NCBI RefSeq assembly: GCF_003076135.1
Contig: NZ_QDGZ01000002.1
Location: 62,001 to 126,000 of the forward strand
DNA length: 64,000 bases
Direction: 5' to 3'
From: Nocardioides gansuensis
Lineage (GTDB): Bacteria; Actinomycetota; Actinomycetes; Propionibacteriales; Nocardioidaceae
Within the stretch, counting starts at the first letter, position 1. Every line of letters starts with the position of its first letter. Below the pieces are notes generated by a model that did no database searches, had not been told where the DNA came from, and saw nothing but the letters and a program-made list of their open reading frames with translations. The position numbers and the translations under genes are program-made. This document shows positions 33,517 to 42,524 of the stretch, piece by piece.

Positions 33517-34374
33517 ATGGCACCGCAGGGGACCGGCCGGCTGCGCGTCGGGCTGGTCGTGGGTGTGGTGGTGGCCGTTGCCGTGGGCTGGGGGATGGTG
33601 GTCGGAGCGATGTGGGGACTGCAGCGACAGCTGATCTACTTCCCCAACCGGTCCCCGGTGCCACCGGCGGTTGATGTGCTCGCGGGGGCGCGCGACGTCA
33701 GCCTGCACACAGCAGACGGCGTCACACTCGGCGCCTGGTTCGTACCCGGCCGCGCTCCGCGTGACCGGGGCATGGCGGTGCTCGTGGCACCGGGCAACGC
33801 CGGCAACCGGCTCGGGCGCGCGGACTTCGCCGAGCAGCTGAGCCGCCGCGGGCTGGCAGTGCTGCTCCTCGACTACCGCGGGTACGGCGGCAACCCGGGC
33901 TCGCCGAGCGAGGAGGGGCTGCTCGCGGATGCGCGAGCCGGCGCCCGCACGCTGGAAGCGCTCGGCTTCCCGCCGGAGCGCACCCTCTACTTCGGGGAGT
34001 CGCTCGGCGCGGGTGTGGTCGCCGCTCTCGCGGCCGAACGTCCGCCGGCTGGCCTGGTGCTGCGCTCCCCGTTCCCCGAGTTGGCCGATGTCGGCTCCCA
34101 CCACTACCCGTGGCTGCCGGTGCGAGCGCTCCTGCGCGACCGCTTCCCCGTCCTCGACCACGTGAGGCACAGCGACGTGCCCGTGACCGTGCTGTACGGC
34201 GACCGGGACGGCGTCGTGCCCTCCCGGCTCAGCGCCCAGGTCGCCGCCGGAGCCCAGTCCCTGTTCGAGAAGGTGGTGCTGCCGGGCGCCAACCACAACG
34301 ACCCGGTGATGTTTGGTCCCAGGGTTGCCGAGGCGGTGGCACGCCTCGCCGACTCGACCGGCCCGGGAGACTGA
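33517..34374 (+). CDS. membrane-anchored alpha/beta hydrolase (BEM46-like)
   Basis: This 285-residue protein starts with one hydrophobic segment (about residues 10-32, GLVVGVVVAVAVGWGMVVGA) and then QRQLIYFPNRSP, typical of the BEM46/YfhR-type serine hydrolase family. The nucleophile motif is FGESLGAGVV. Asp in LYGDRDGVV and His in GANHNDP complete the likely triad. It probably faces the outside of the membrane. Substrate unknown. The start (ATG 33517 after a G-run) is the weakest point. It is divergent from the WS/DGAT gene. Confidence 0.85.
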   Translation: MAPQGTGRLRVGLVVGVVVAVAVGWGMVVGAMWGLQRQLIYFPNRSPVPPAVDVLAGARDVSLHTADGVTLGAWFVPGRAPRDRGMAVLVAPGNAGNRLGRADFAEQLSRRGLAVLLLDYRGYGGNPGSPSEEGLLADARAGARTLEALGFPPERTLYFGESLGAGVVAALAAERPPAGLVLRSPFPELADVGSHHYPWLPVRALLRDRFPVLDHVRHSDVPVTVLYGDRDGVVPSRLSAQVAAGAQSLFEKVVLPGANHNDPVMFGPRVAEAVARLADSTGPGD

Positions 34375-34386
34375 ATGCCAGGCAGG

Positions 34387-34968
34387 TCAGGACCCGGATG
34401 TCGTGAGGTCCTGCCAGCCGAGCGCGGTGGCCACGGTACGACGACCAAGCGAGGCGGGGTCCTCGGGCGTGCCGCGGAGGAGGCTGCTGAGCACGCCGTT
34501 GTAGACCAGCGTCACGGTCGCGACGATCTCATCGGACCTCTCTGGGTCCGCGGCCTCGGCGTACCGGCGAAGCCGCTCCTGCAGCAGGGCGTTGTCACGC
34601 GAGACAAGCTGGGCAGGCACATCGTCAGCGATCGGGCGCTCCGAGGCCGTGGCCAGGAAGCAGCACCACTGGGCTGGTCCTGCCTTCGCCCGGAAGGCGG
34701 TCACGGCATCGAAGATCGCAAGCACCTTTCCTCGCTGGTCCTCGGTCGCGTCGATCTGGGTCTGCCAGGCCCCGTCCCACGCTTCGAGTCGTCGCGAGAG
34801 GACGGCCCCGATCAGACCGTCCTTGCTGCCGAAGTGCTTGTAGAGGGTCACGACCGAGACGCCGGCCTCGCGCGCGACGGCGTCGACACTGGTGACGGCG
34901 ATGCCATCGGAGAAGAACAACCGCTCGGCGGCGTCAAGGGTCTGCTTGCGGGTGTCGGCGCGAGCCAT
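34387..34968 (-). CDS. TetR-family transcriptional regulator
   Basis: This 193-residue protein has the TetR DNA-binding domain (ADTRKQTLDAAERLFFSDGI, then VDAVAREAGVSVVTLYKHFG, about residues 3-48) and a helical ligand domain. ATG at 34968 gives the family-standard N-terminus. The frame remains open far upstream, but that part is antisense to the MFS gene. It is divergent from, and 24 bases away from, the MFS transporter gene, so it almost certainly represses that transporter. Confidence 0.9.
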   Translation of the reverse strand: MARADTRKQTLDAAERLFFSDGIAVTSVDAVAREAGVSVVTLYKHFGSKDGLIGAVLSRRLEAWDGAWQTQIDATEDQRGKVLAIFDAVTAFRAKAGPAQWCCFLATASERPIADDVPAQLVSRDNALLQERLRRYAEAADPERSDEIVATVTLVYNGVLSSLLRGTPEDPASLGRRTVATALGWQDLTTSGS

Positions 34969-34986
34969 GGCTCGTAGTGTAACGTG

Positions 34987-35009
34987 CGTTTCATGTCGCA
35001 GGTGAAACG
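34987..35009. promoter_or_regulatory. candidate TetR operator CGTTTCA-N9-TGAAACG
   Basis: A perfect inverted repeat with 7-base arms (34987-34993 and 35003-35009) covers the start region of the MFS gene, next to the divergent TetR gene. It is the only strong palindrome in the 24-base gap and gene starts, so it is the best operator candidate. Confidence 0.5.
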
Positions 35010-36066
35010 GTCGCTTCATCCGGAGCTGGTCCGAGGGGCGGCGCTCACCGTGTTCGGGACGCTGCTGATTGCAGCGACCTACGGGATGGCCCGGTTCGGG
35101 GTCGGTCTGCTGCATCCTGCGATGGCCGTCGAACGACCTGGTGTCGCGGCAGCGCTGCCGTCGGCGGCCACCGCGCAGTTCGTCTCGTACTGCCTGGCCG
35201 CGGGGCTGGCTGCACCCTTCGTGCCGCGCCGATCCCGCGTCGTTGCCGGAGTCGCCGGCGTGGTGGCCGGGGTGGGGTGTCTGGGGCTCGCGGTGAGCAC
35301 GTCGGCCGGCTGGTTCGTCGCCAGTGCGTTCGTCGGTGGGGCCGGCGCTGGTCTCGCCTCTCCGGCGTTGGTTGGGCTCCTGGACGCGGTCGTGCCACCT
35401 CGGCTGGCCAGCGCTGCCCAAGCCACGGTCAACGCCGGCACCGCCGTCGGCGTGATGGGTGCCGGTGTGCTCGCCGGCGCCCTCGATGCTCCGAGCGTTG
35501 CCTGGCCGATCATGGCAGTGCTGTGCCTGGCGCCAGCGGCCGTGGTCGTGGTGCTGACCTCCGGGACGGTGCTCGCTGATACCCCCGCACCGCGCACAGA
35601 AGGTCGCATGCCCAACCTGACGCTGCCGATCGCGGCCGCGGTCGGTGCCGGCGTGATCTCGGCAGCGGTGTGGACCTACGGGCCGACCGAAGTGGTGGCC
35701 CGCGGGGCGCTCGAACCCGGCCAGGTCGGACTTCTGTGGATGGCGCTCGGGCTGGGCGGAGTCGCGGGCGCCTTCATCGACGGGGTGGTGTCGCGATGGG
35801 GCCCCCGGACAGCGTTCCTGCTCTTCACCGCCACCTTGGTGGTCGGCTCGATCGGCGTGCTGGCGCCGAACCTCGGAGGCTGGTGGTGGCCGCTTACCGG
35901 GGCAGCGGTCTTTGGAGCCGCCTACATGGCACTGAGCGGCGTCCTGATCCTGTGGGGCCGCCTGCTCGACCCGCCTCGCGGCGCTGCGATCACGGCCTGG
36001 CTCTTCATTGCCCTGGCGATCGGTCAGGCAATCGGGGCACAGGCTCTGGGGTCGGTGTTCGGCTGA
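34993..36066 (+). CDS. MFS transporter, YbfB/YjiJ type
   Basis: This 357-residue integral membrane protein has about eleven to twelve hydrophobic segments and the YbfB/YjiJ-like opening GTLLIAATYGMARFGVGLLHP. Members are proton-coupled exporters or importers of small molecules. No ribosome site is visible before ATG 34993. GTG at 34984 is possible, and translation may be leaderless. Control by the adjacent TetR-type gene suggests an efflux pump induced by its substrate. Confidence 0.85.
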   Translation: MSQVKRSLHPELVRGAALTVFGTLLIAATYGMARFGVGLLHPAMAVERPGVAAALPSAATAQFVSYCLAAGLAAPFVPRRSRVVAGVAGVVAGVGCLGLAVSTSAGWFVASAFVGGAGAGLASPALVGLLDAVVPPRLASAAQATVNAGTAVGVMGAGVLAGALDAPSVAWPIMAVLCLAPAAVVVVLTSGTVLADTPAPRTEGRMPNLTLPIAAAVGAGVISAAVWTYGPTEVVARGALEPGQVGLLWMALGLGGVAGAFIDGVVSRWGPRTAFLLFTATLVVGSIGVLAPNLGGWWWPLTGAAVFGAAYMALSGVLILWGRLLDPPRGAAITAWLFIALAIGQAIGAQALGSVFG

Positions 36067-36356
36067 ACAGCCGAGCTTCCGGCGCGACGTCGCATCGACG
36101 ACGACAGTGGTCGCCAGGCCCTTGAGCCCGCGGCGGCTTCCTGCCACAGTGAGAGCACCAGCGTGGGTGACCCTCGGTCGGGGAGTGACATGGACGTCAT
36201 GGCTCAGGTGGAGTGGCAGTCAGAGGGGCGCGCCAGCGCTCTGTTCGAGCTCGTGGCGAGCGGCAGTCCACCGGGAGTCCCTGTGGCCCGGGTGGCCGCG
36301 GAGCCCGTCGAGGCGATCAGTGATCAGGCCCCACCGACCGGCGCGCCGCCCCCGGA

Positions 36357-36713
36357 TCAGCCAGACCGCTTGGCGTAGTCCGCCACCCAGGTCACGAGCG
36401 GCAGCAGCAGCTCCACGAACTCTCGCCCGTCCTCGGTCAGGCTGTAGTCGACGCGAGGCGGGATGGTCGGCTGCGCTTCGCGGTGGACCAGCCCGTCCGC
36501 CTGCAGTGTCTTGAGGGTCTGGGCCAGCATCTTCTCGCTGATCCCGGTCGCCCGCCGGCGGAGCTCGCCCCAGCGCTGCGTGCCGTCGGCGAGGGCGACG
36601 AGCACGAGCACACCCCACTTGCTGGTGACGTGGTCCAGGAGCACCCGCGTGGCACAGCCGGGCGCGAACTCACGCTCGCCCAGCGACGAGTCCAGCGGAT
36701 CACTTACTTCCAT
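36357..36713 (-). CDS. HxlR-family transcriptional regulator
   Basis: This 118-residue winged-helix protein has the HxlR pattern: an N-terminal Cys (PGCATRVLLDHVTSKWGVLV), then GELRRRATGISEKMLAQTLK and the wing QPTIPPRVDYSLTEDGRE. The Cys near residue 20 is often the redox or aldehyde sensor in this family. It is divergent from an NmrA-like quinone reductase gene. The same pairing (QorR-QorB type) is known, and there the HxlR protein represses the reductase until oxidised. A KpnI-like palindrome separates them. Confidence 0.9.
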   Translation of the reverse strand: MEVSDPLDSSLGEREFAPGCATRVLLDHVTSKWGVLVLVALADGTQRWGELRRRATGISEKMLAQTLKTLQADGLVHREAQPTIPPRVDYSLTEDGREFVELLLPLVTWVADYAKRSG

Positions 36714-36726
36714 GTAGGTACCTTAC
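36714..36726. promoter_or_regulatory. candidate HxlR operator GTAGGTACCTTAC
   Basis: An 8-base perfect palindrome AGGTACCT (36716-36723), extended as GTAGGTACCTTAC, lies directly against the HxlR start and in the promoter gap of the quinone reductase gene. GTAC-centred palindromes are typical HxlR sites. Confidence 0.45.
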
Positions 36727-36816
36727 CTGAAAGTGCGTACGGCGTCACGGGAAGCGTGGGCGGGTGGAGCCGGTTGGACGGGGTGCAGACATCCCCATCG
36801 CCCCAAAGGAGCACCC

Positions 36817-37674
36817 ATGAGCTACGTCATCACCGGCGCCACTGGCAATCTCGGCCGTCTCGTCGTCGAGTCCCTCATCGCCCGCGGCGTCGCGGCCTCC
36901 GACATCGTCGCCACCGGCCGCGACGTGTCCCGCCTGGACGACCTCGCGGCACGCGGCGTACGGACCCAGGCCGTGGACCACGACGACCCGGAGTCCCTGC
37001 ATGGCGTGATCGGGAAGGGGGACCGGGTGCTCCTCGTCTCGGGTCCCGTGTTCGGGCTCCGGATGGCCCAGCACGCGAACGTCATCGACGCCGCCAAGGA
37101 GGCAGGCGCGGAGCTCGTGGCCTACACCAGCATCGCGAGGGCCGACGCCCACGACATCGCGCTCGCCGAGGACCACCAGGCGACCGAGCGGCTGCTGGCC
37201 GACTCCGGGCTCCCGCACGCGCTGCTGCGCAACAGCCTCTACCTCGACCTCTACACCGAGCAGGTCCCCGTGTACGTCCAGCACGGCGCGGTCGTCGGCA
37301 GCGCCGGCACGGGTCGACAGAGCGCGGCTGCCCGCAGCGACCTCGCGGAGGCTGCGGCCGCGGTCCTCCTGAGCGACAGCCCCGAGGGCGTCTACGAGCT
37401 CGGCGGCGACGAGGCGTTCACCTTCGAGGAGCTGGCTGCCACGGTCAGCGAGGTCACCGGCGAGGACGTCGTCTACCGCGACCTCCCGGTCGAGCAGTAC
37501 GCGCAGGTCCTGGAGGGCGCCGGCCTGCCCACGCCCGTCGCGCACGTGCTCGCCGACTCCCACCGCGGCATCGCCAGCGGCCGTCTCGAGGTGACCACCG
37601 GTGACCTCAGCCGCCTGCTCGGCCGGCCCGCCACGTCGCTGCGGGAGGCCGTCGAGGCCGTCGCGGCCGGCTAG
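36817..37674 (+). CDS. NmrA-like NAD(P)H:quinone oxidoreductase (QorB type)
   Basis: This 285-residue atypical SDR has the nucleotide motif VITGATGNLGRLVVESL and the NmrA/QorB pattern VAYTSIARAD and ALLRNSLYLDLYTEQV. QorB-type enzymes reduce quinones with NADPH and help in redox or electrophile defence. ATG at 36817 has AAAGGAG five bases upstream, so the longer frame from 36733 is not used. Divergence from an HxlR gene fits redox-controlled expression. Confidence 0.88.
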   Translation: MSYVITGATGNLGRLVVESLIARGVAASDIVATGRDVSRLDDLAARGVRTQAVDHDDPESLHGVIGKGDRVLLVSGPVFGLRMAQHANVIDAAKEAGAELVAYTSIARADAHDIALAEDHQATERLLADSGLPHALLRNSLYLDLYTEQVPVYVQHGAVVGSAGTGRQSAAARSDLAEAAAAVLLSDSPEGVYELGGDEAFTFEELAATVSEVTGEDVVYRDLPVEQYAQVLEGAGLPTPVAHVLADSHRGIASGRLEVTTGDLSRLLGRPATSLREAVEAVAAG

Positions 37675-37681
37675 CCACCGC

Positions 37682-37723
37682 GGCCGAGGCCCTCGACTCC
37701 CTCCGGAGCCGAGGGCCACGGCC
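37682..37723. terminator. hairpin terminator after the quinone reductase gene
   Basis: GGCCGAGGCCCTCG and CGAGGGCCACGGCC pair over 14 bases with one mismatch, around a 14-base loop, just after the stop. No U-run follows. It isolates the trp region from the reductase gene. Confidence 0.65.
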
Positions 37724-37806
37724 GGACCTCGCGGTCCTGCAGTACGCCGTGAGGTCCTAGACTCTGCGGCGCCAGCACCCGAACACCCCCGGCACCAGGA
37801 GCAGAC

Positions 37807-38013
37807 ATGGCTGACAACCACGGCAACACCCCGGCTGCATGGACGGCGGTCGCCGTGGCGATGCTCGGCTTCGTGGTCGGCGGCATCGCGCTGATGCTCT
37901 CGCCGGTGAACATGACCCTCTTCTGGATCGGCATCGCCCTCGGCGTCATCGCGTTCCCGCTCTTCCTGGTGATGGCCAAGATGGGCTTCCACGGCTCGCG
38001 CGACCACCACTGA
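37807..38013 (+). CDS. HGxxPAAW-motif small membrane protein of the trp operon
   Basis: This 68-residue protein has the motif HGNTPAAWTAVAV near its start and two transmembrane segments separated by SPVNMT. This small family of unknown function is found just before trpC in many actinobacteria, so its position is conserved. A TAGACT hexamer at 37758-37763 may be the -10 of the operon promoter. The gap to trpC is 84 bases. Confidence 0.88.
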   Translation: MADNHGNTPAAWTAVAVAMLGFVVGGIALMLSPVNMTLFWIGIALGVIAFPLFLVMAKMGFHGSRDHH

Positions 38014-38097
38014 CCCCGATCACGACCGAGGACGGCCGGCGCCCGCGCCTCGGAACCGCCGTCGGACCACTCGGGTCCGGGTGAGAGGCTGGGGCAC

Positions 38098-38877
38098 ATG
38101 TCCGTGCTCGACCAGATCGTCTCCGGCGTGCGCGAGGACCTCGCACGCCGGGAGGCGGCCACGCCCCTCGCGGACCTGCGTGCCGCGCTCGCCGACGTCG
38201 CGCCGCCGCGCGACCCGATGCCGCACTTCCGCGAGCCCGGCTCCAGCGTGATCGCGGAGGTCAAGCGGCGCAGCCCCAGCAAGGGCGACCTCGCCGACAT
38301 CCCCGACCCCGCGGCCCTCGCGGCGGCCTACGAGCGCGGGGGAGCGGCGGCCATCTCCGTGCTCACCGAGGAGAGGCGCTTCGGCGGCAGCCTGGACGAC
38401 CTGCGCGCCGTACGCTCCGCCGTCGACACCCCCCTCCTGCGCAAGGACTTCATCGTCACCAGCTACCAGCTCGTCGAGGCCCGGGCCGCCGGCGCCGACC
38501 TCGCCCTGCTGATCGTCGCGGCGCTCGACGACGAGACGCTGCACAGGCTCTACGACGAGGCGCGGGACCTCGGGCTGACCGTCCTGGTCGAGGTGCACGA
38601 CGAGCGGGAGACCGAGCGGGCCGTCGAGCTCGGCGCCGAGCTGGTCGGCGTCAACGCCCGCAACCTCAAGACCCTGGCCGTCGACGACGACACCTTCGGC
38701 CGCCTGGCGCCGCTGGTCCCCGGTGACCGTGTCCTGGTCGCCGAGTCCGGCATCAGCGGCCCCGACGACGTCAAGCGGTTCGTCTCCGAGGGCGCCCGCG
38801 CGGTGCTCGTCGGCGAGGCGCTGGTGAGGGAAGGCGACCCCGAGACCGCAGTGCGAGCGATGACAGGAGTGCGATGA
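38098..38877 (+). CDS. trpC: indole-3-glycerol phosphate synthase
   Basis: This 259-residue TIM barrel catalyses ring closure of 1-(2-carboxyphenylamino)-1-deoxyribulose 5-phosphate to indole-3-glycerol phosphate in tryptophan synthesis. Visible motifs are [13 protein letters not shown] (catalytic Lys), PLLRKDFIV and VLVAESGIS. The length is normal for the monofunctional enzyme. It overlaps trpB by ATGA. There is no Trp-rich leader peptide upstream that I can see. Confidence 0.97.
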   Translation: MSVLDQIVSGVREDLARREAATPLADLRAALADVAPPRDPMPHFREPGSSVIAEVKRRSPSKGDLADIPDPAALAAAYERGGAAAISVLTEERRFGGSLDDLRAVRSAVDTPLLRKDFIVTSYQLVEARAAGADLALLIVAALDDETLHRLYDEARDLGLTVLVEVHDERETERAVELGAELVGVNARNLKTLAVDDDTFGRLAPLVPGDRVLVAESGISGPDDVKRFVSEGARAVLVGEALVREGDPETAVRAMTGVR

Positions 38878-40121
38878 GCGTGCAGCAGTGGGATGCCGAC
38901 GAGCACGGGTGGTTCGGCGACTCCTGGGGCGGGCGGTTCATGCCCGAGGCCCTGGTCGCCGCCCTCGACGAGCTCACGGACGCCTGGCAGACGGCGATGG
39001 CGGACCCCGGGTTCGTCGCCGAGTTCGAGGCGATCTGCCGTGACTACGCGGGCACGCCCAGCCGGCTCTACCACGCCGAGCGGCTGTCCGAGAAGGTCGG
39101 CGCCCGCATCCTCCTCAAGCGCGAGGACCTCAACCACACGGGCGCGCACAAGGTCCGCAACGTGCTCGGCCAGGCACTGCTGACCCGCAAGATGGGCAAG
39201 ACCCGCGTCATCGCAGAGACCGGCGCAGGGCAGCACGGCGTGGCCAGCGCGACCGCCGCGGCCTACTTCGGCCTCGACTGCACCGTCTACATGGGTGCCG
39301 TCGACACCCGGCGGCAGGCGCTCAACGTCGCGCGGATGCAGCTGCTCGGCGCCAAGGTGATCCCGGTCGAGTCCGGCAGTGCCACGCTCAAGGACGCCAT
39401 CAACGAGGCGCTGCGCGACTGGGTCGCGAGCGTCGACCACACGGCCTACCTCTTCGGGACCGCTGCCGGCCCGCACCCGTTCCCGAGCATGGTCCGCGAC
39501 TTCACCCGCGGCATCGGCGACGAGGCACGGGCCCAGTGCCTGGAGCAGTACGGCGTCCTCCCGGACGCCGTCGCGGCGTGCGTCGGCGGGGGCTCCAACG
39601 CGATCGGCCTGTTCACCGCCTTCCTCGACGACCCCGAGGTCGCCATCTACGGCTTCGAGCCGGGCGGTGACGGCGTCGAGACCGGCCGCCACGCCGCGAC
39701 GATCCACGCGGGGGAGAGCGGGGTGCTCCACGGCGCCCGCACGTATGTCCTGCAGGACGAGGACGGCCAGACCATCGAGTCCCACTCGATCTCCGCCGGC
39801 CTCGACTACCCCGGGGTCGGCCCGCAGCACGCCCACCTCGCGCAGACCGGTCGCGCGGCCTACATCCCCGTCACGGACGCGGAGGCCATGGACGCGCTGG
39901 CGCTGCTGGCGCGCACCGAGGGCATCATCCCGGCCATCGAGTCGGCCCACGCGGTCGCCGGCGCACTGGACGTGGCCCGCAAGCTGGCCGAGGAGAAGGG
40001 CCCCGACGCCACGGTCCTGATCAACCTCTCCGGCCGGGGCGACAAGGACATGGGCACGGCCATCGAGTGGTTCGGGCTGGGCGACGCGGAAGCCGACGAC
40101 ACCGACGGGGGACAGGCATGA
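38874..40121 (+). CDS. trpB: tryptophan synthase beta chain
   Basis: This 415-residue PLP enzyme condenses indole with serine. The PLP lysine is in [14 protein letters not shown]. The phosphate-binding loop is [11 protein letters not shown], and the [10 protein letters not shown] segment holds the catalytic Glu. The C-terminus ends with [11 protein letters not shown] and a short acidic tail. It overlaps trpC and trpA by ATGA at both ends, consistent with the alpha2-beta2 complex being made in balance. Confidence 0.98.
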   Translation: MSVQQWDADEHGWFGDSWGGRFMPEALVAALDELTDAWQTAMADPGFVAEFEAICRDYAGTPSRLYHAERLSEKVGARILLKREDLNHTGAHKVRNVLGQALLTRKMGKTRVIAETGAGQHGVASATAAAYFGLDCTVYMGAVDTRRQALNVARMQLLGAKVIPVESGSATLKDAINEALRDWVASVDHTAYLFGTAAGPHPFPSMVRDFTRGIGDEARAQCLEQYGVLPDAVAACVGGGSNAIGLFTAFLDDPEVAIYGFEPGGDGVETGRHAATIHAGESGVLHGARTYVLQDEDGQTIESHSISAGLDYPGVGPQHAHLAQTGRAAYIPVTDAEAMDALALLARTEGIIPAIESAHAVAGALDVARKLAEEKGPDATVLINLSGRGDKDMGTAIEWFGLGDAEADDTDGGQA

Positions 40122-40933
40122 GCAGCGCCACGACGGCCTTCGAGAAGTGCCGCGCCGAGGGGCGCGCCGCGCTCGTCGGCTACCTGCCGGCCGGCTTCCC
40201 GACCGTCGACGGGTCGATCGAGGCGATGAAGGCGATGGTCGACGCCGGCTGCGACGTCATCGAGGTCGGCCTGCCCTACAGCGACCCGGTGATGGATGGC
40301 CCGACCATCCAGGCCGCCGCACAGCAGGCCCTCGAGGGCGGCATCCGCACCCGCGACGTGCTGCGCGTCGTCGAGGCGGTCGCCGGCACCGGCGTGCCGA
40401 CGCTCGTGATGACCTACTGGAACCCGATCGAGCGCTACGGCGTCGAGACGTTCGCCGCCGACCTGGCCGGCGCCGGCGGAGCCGGGCTGATCACCCCGGA
40501 CATCACGCCCGACTTCGGACAGGACTGGATCGCCGCGGCCGACGCCCACGACCTCGACAAGGTCTTCCTCGTCGCGCCCAGCTCCACCGACGCCCGCATC
40601 GCCATGACGACCGCGGCCTGCCGCGGGTTCGTCTACGCCACCGCCGTGATGGGCGTGACCGGAGCGCGCACGACGACGAGCGACCTGGCTGGCCCGCTGG
40701 TCTCCAGGACCCGGGCACTCAGCCCGTCTGAAGGGGCCGACCTCCCCGTCGGGGTCGGCCTCGGCGTGAGCAACGGCGACCAGGCGGCCGAGGTCGCGTC
40801 GTACGCCGATGGCGTGATCGTGGGCTCGGCGTTCGTGCGCGCCCTCCTCGACCACGCCGACGACCCGTCAGCCGGCATCGCCGCGCTGCGCACGCTGACC
40901 GAGGACCTTGCGGAGGGCGTCCGGCGTGCGTGA
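40118..40933 (+). CDS. trpA: tryptophan synthase alpha chain
   Basis: This 271-residue TIM barrel cleaves indole-3-glycerol phosphate to indole and glyceraldehyde 3-phosphate. The catalytic Glu and Asp are in [16 protein letters not shown]. The phosphate site is [10 protein letters not shown] and IVGSAFV. ATG at 40118 overlaps trpB. The earlier in-frame start at 40067 would lie inside trpB without a ribosome site. Confidence 0.97.
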   Translation: MSSATTAFEKCRAEGRAALVGYLPAGFPTVDGSIEAMKAMVDAGCDVIEVGLPYSDPVMDGPTIQAAAQQALEGGIRTRDVLRVVEAVAGTGVPTLVMTYWNPIERYGVETFAADLAGAGGAGLITPDITPDFGQDWIAAADAHDLDKVFLVAPSSTDARIAMTTAACRGFVYATAVMGVTGARTTTSDLAGPLVSRTRALSPSEGADLPVGVGLGVSNGDQAAEVASYADGVIVGSAFVRALLDHADDPSAGIAALRTLTEDLAEGVRRA

Positions 40934-41534
40934 CCGGCTCCCGCCGCTGGCGGCTGCGGTCCTGGCAGCCGCCGTCCTGCTGACCTCCTGCTCGTCCGGC
41001 ACCGAGGAGACCGGCGAGCTCGCCGGCAACGTCCTCGACCCGCCGTTCACCGTCGACGGCACACCGCTCGTGGCCGACGACGGCTCGCCGTACAGCCTCA
41101 CCGAGGACACCGACAAGCCGCTGACCCTGGTCTTCTTCGGCTACACCAACTGCCCCGACATCTGCCAGCAGGTGATGTCCACGCTCGCCCTGGCGAAGAA
41201 CCGGCTGGCCGAGGCGGACGCCGAGCGCCTCGACGTGGTCTTCGTGACCACCGACCCGGCACGCGACGACGAGGAGGCGGTCGGGCACTACGCCGACCAG
41301 TACGACGAGTCGTTCATCGGGGTCACCGGTGAGCTGGACACCATCGTCGACGTCGCCGAGCCGCTCGGCATCGCCGTGGAGAAGGGCAAGAAGCTGCCGA
41401 GCGGCGGCTACGAGGTCACCCACGGCACGCAGGTGGTGGGCATCGACGGCTCCGACCAGGCCCCGATCTACTGGAACGCGGACGTCTCCCAGGCCGAGCT
41501 GGCCGCCGACATCCACACGCTGCTCGACGACTGA
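40926..41534 (+). CDS. SCO1/SenC-family copper-chaperone lipoprotein
   Basis: This ~202-residue thioredoxin-fold lipoprotein has a lipobox LLTSC (Cys 22), the copper motif FGYTNCPDICQQ (CxxxC) and the distant His in EVTHGTQ. SCO1 proteins deliver copper to the CuA site of cytochrome c oxidase outside the membrane or act as thiol reductases. GTG at 40926 follows GGAGG and overlaps the trpA end. The neighbouring lgt gene encodes the enzyme that would lipidate it. Confidence 0.9.
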   Translation: MRDRLPPLAAAVLAAAVLLTSCSSGTEETGELAGNVLDPPFTVDGTPLVADDGSPYSLTEDTDKPLTLVFFGYTNCPDICQQVMSTLALAKNRLAEADAERLDVVFVTTDPARDDEEAVGHYADQYDESFIGVTGELDTIVDVAEPLGIAVEKGKKLPSGGYEVTHGTQVVGIDGSDQAPIYWNADVSQAELAADIHTLLDD

Positions 41535-41546
41535 CGAAGGACCACC

Positions 41547-42407
41547 GTGACCCTGCTGTCGATCCCCAGCCCCGGCGAGAGCATCTGGTACCTCGGCCCG
41601 GTCCCGATCCGGGCCTACGCGCTGTGCATCATCGCCGGCATCGTGGTGGCCATCTGGATCGGCGAGCGCCGCTGGGTCGCCCGAGGCGGCAAGGCCGGCG
41701 AGGTGAGCGACCTGGCCGTCTGGGGGGTGCCGTTCGGGCTCGTCGGCGGCCGGCTCTACCACGTGATCACCGACTGGCAGCTCTACTTCGGCGAGGGCCA
41801 GAACCCCGTGACCGCGCTCTACATCTGGCGCGGCGGCCTCGGCGTGTGGGGCGCAATCGCACTGGGGGCGCTCGGCGTGGTGATCGGCGCCCGGCTGCGC
41901 GGCATCCGGCTGCTGCCCATGCTGGACGCCATCGCGCCCGCCGTGCTCGTCGCCCAGGCCATCGGCCGGTGGGGCAACTGGTTCAACCAGGAGCTCTTCG
42001 GCCGGCCCACCGACCTGCCCTGGGCGCTGGAGATCGACCCGATGCACCGGCCCGAGGGCTACCCGCTGAACGAGACGTTCCACCCGACCTTCCTCTACGA
42101 GTCCCTGTGGAACCTCGCCGCCTTCGCGGTCATCATCTGGGCGGACCGCCGCTTCCGCCTCGGCCACGGCCGGGTGGCCGCCCTCTACGTGATGCTCTAC
42201 ACGCTCGGGCGGGGCTGGATCGAGAACCTGCGGATCGACGACGTCCAGCTCGTGGACGTGGCCGGGCTCCGGCTGAACGTGTGGACCTCGATCGTGCTGT
42301 TCACGCTGGCCACGGCGTACTTCGTGTGGGCCACGCGCCGCCACCCCGGCCGCGAGGAGCGGGTCTACCGCGACGAGACGACGGCCACGGACGTCGCCTC
42401 CCGGTGA
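41547..42407 (+). CDS. lgt: prolipoprotein diacylglyceryl transferase
   Basis: This 286-residue seven-helix membrane enzyme has the Lgt signature GRWGNWFNQELFGRPT, with the essential Arg and Asn/Glu, and the upstream GGRLYHVITDW His/Tyr site. It attaches diacylglycerol to the lipobox Cys of prolipoproteins, including at least three encoded in this window. GTG at 41547 follows AGGA. It lies 12 bases after the SCO1-like gene. Confidence 0.97.
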   Translation: MTLLSIPSPGESIWYLGPVPIRAYALCIIAGIVVAIWIGERRWVARGGKAGEVSDLAVWGVPFGLVGGRLYHVITDWQLYFGEGQNPVTALYIWRGGLGVWGAIALGALGVVIGARLRGIRLLPMLDAIAPAVLVAQAIGRWGNWFNQELFGRPTDLPWALEIDPMHRPEGYPLNETFHPTFLYESLWNLAAFAVIIWADRRFRLGHGRVAALYVMLYTLGRGWIENLRIDDVQLVDVAGLRLNVWTSIVLFTLATAYFVWATRRHPGREERVYRDETTATDVASR

Positions 42408-42524
42408 TAGATTCGTCCTCGCTCGGGCCAACGCCGTCCCCTGCCGATCGCCATATCCACCGCTGACGCTGCCCTCTGAACACAACTGGGCCGCGTCGGC
42501 GACACGACGACGGGAGAATGCCCA

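Noticed and set aside
34969-36147. Long N-terminal extension of the TetR-type gene
   Set aside because: The extension is antisense to the MFS transporter and the family N-terminus begins at the ATG at 34968.
37675-38097. Trp attenuator or leader peptide before trpC
   Set aside because: No short frame with tandem Trp codons and no antiterminator pair was found. The hairpin at 37682-37723 belongs to the preceding gene.
42408-42524. Riboswitch before gltB
   Set aside because: The 117-base gap shows no recognisable glutamine or other riboswitch core.
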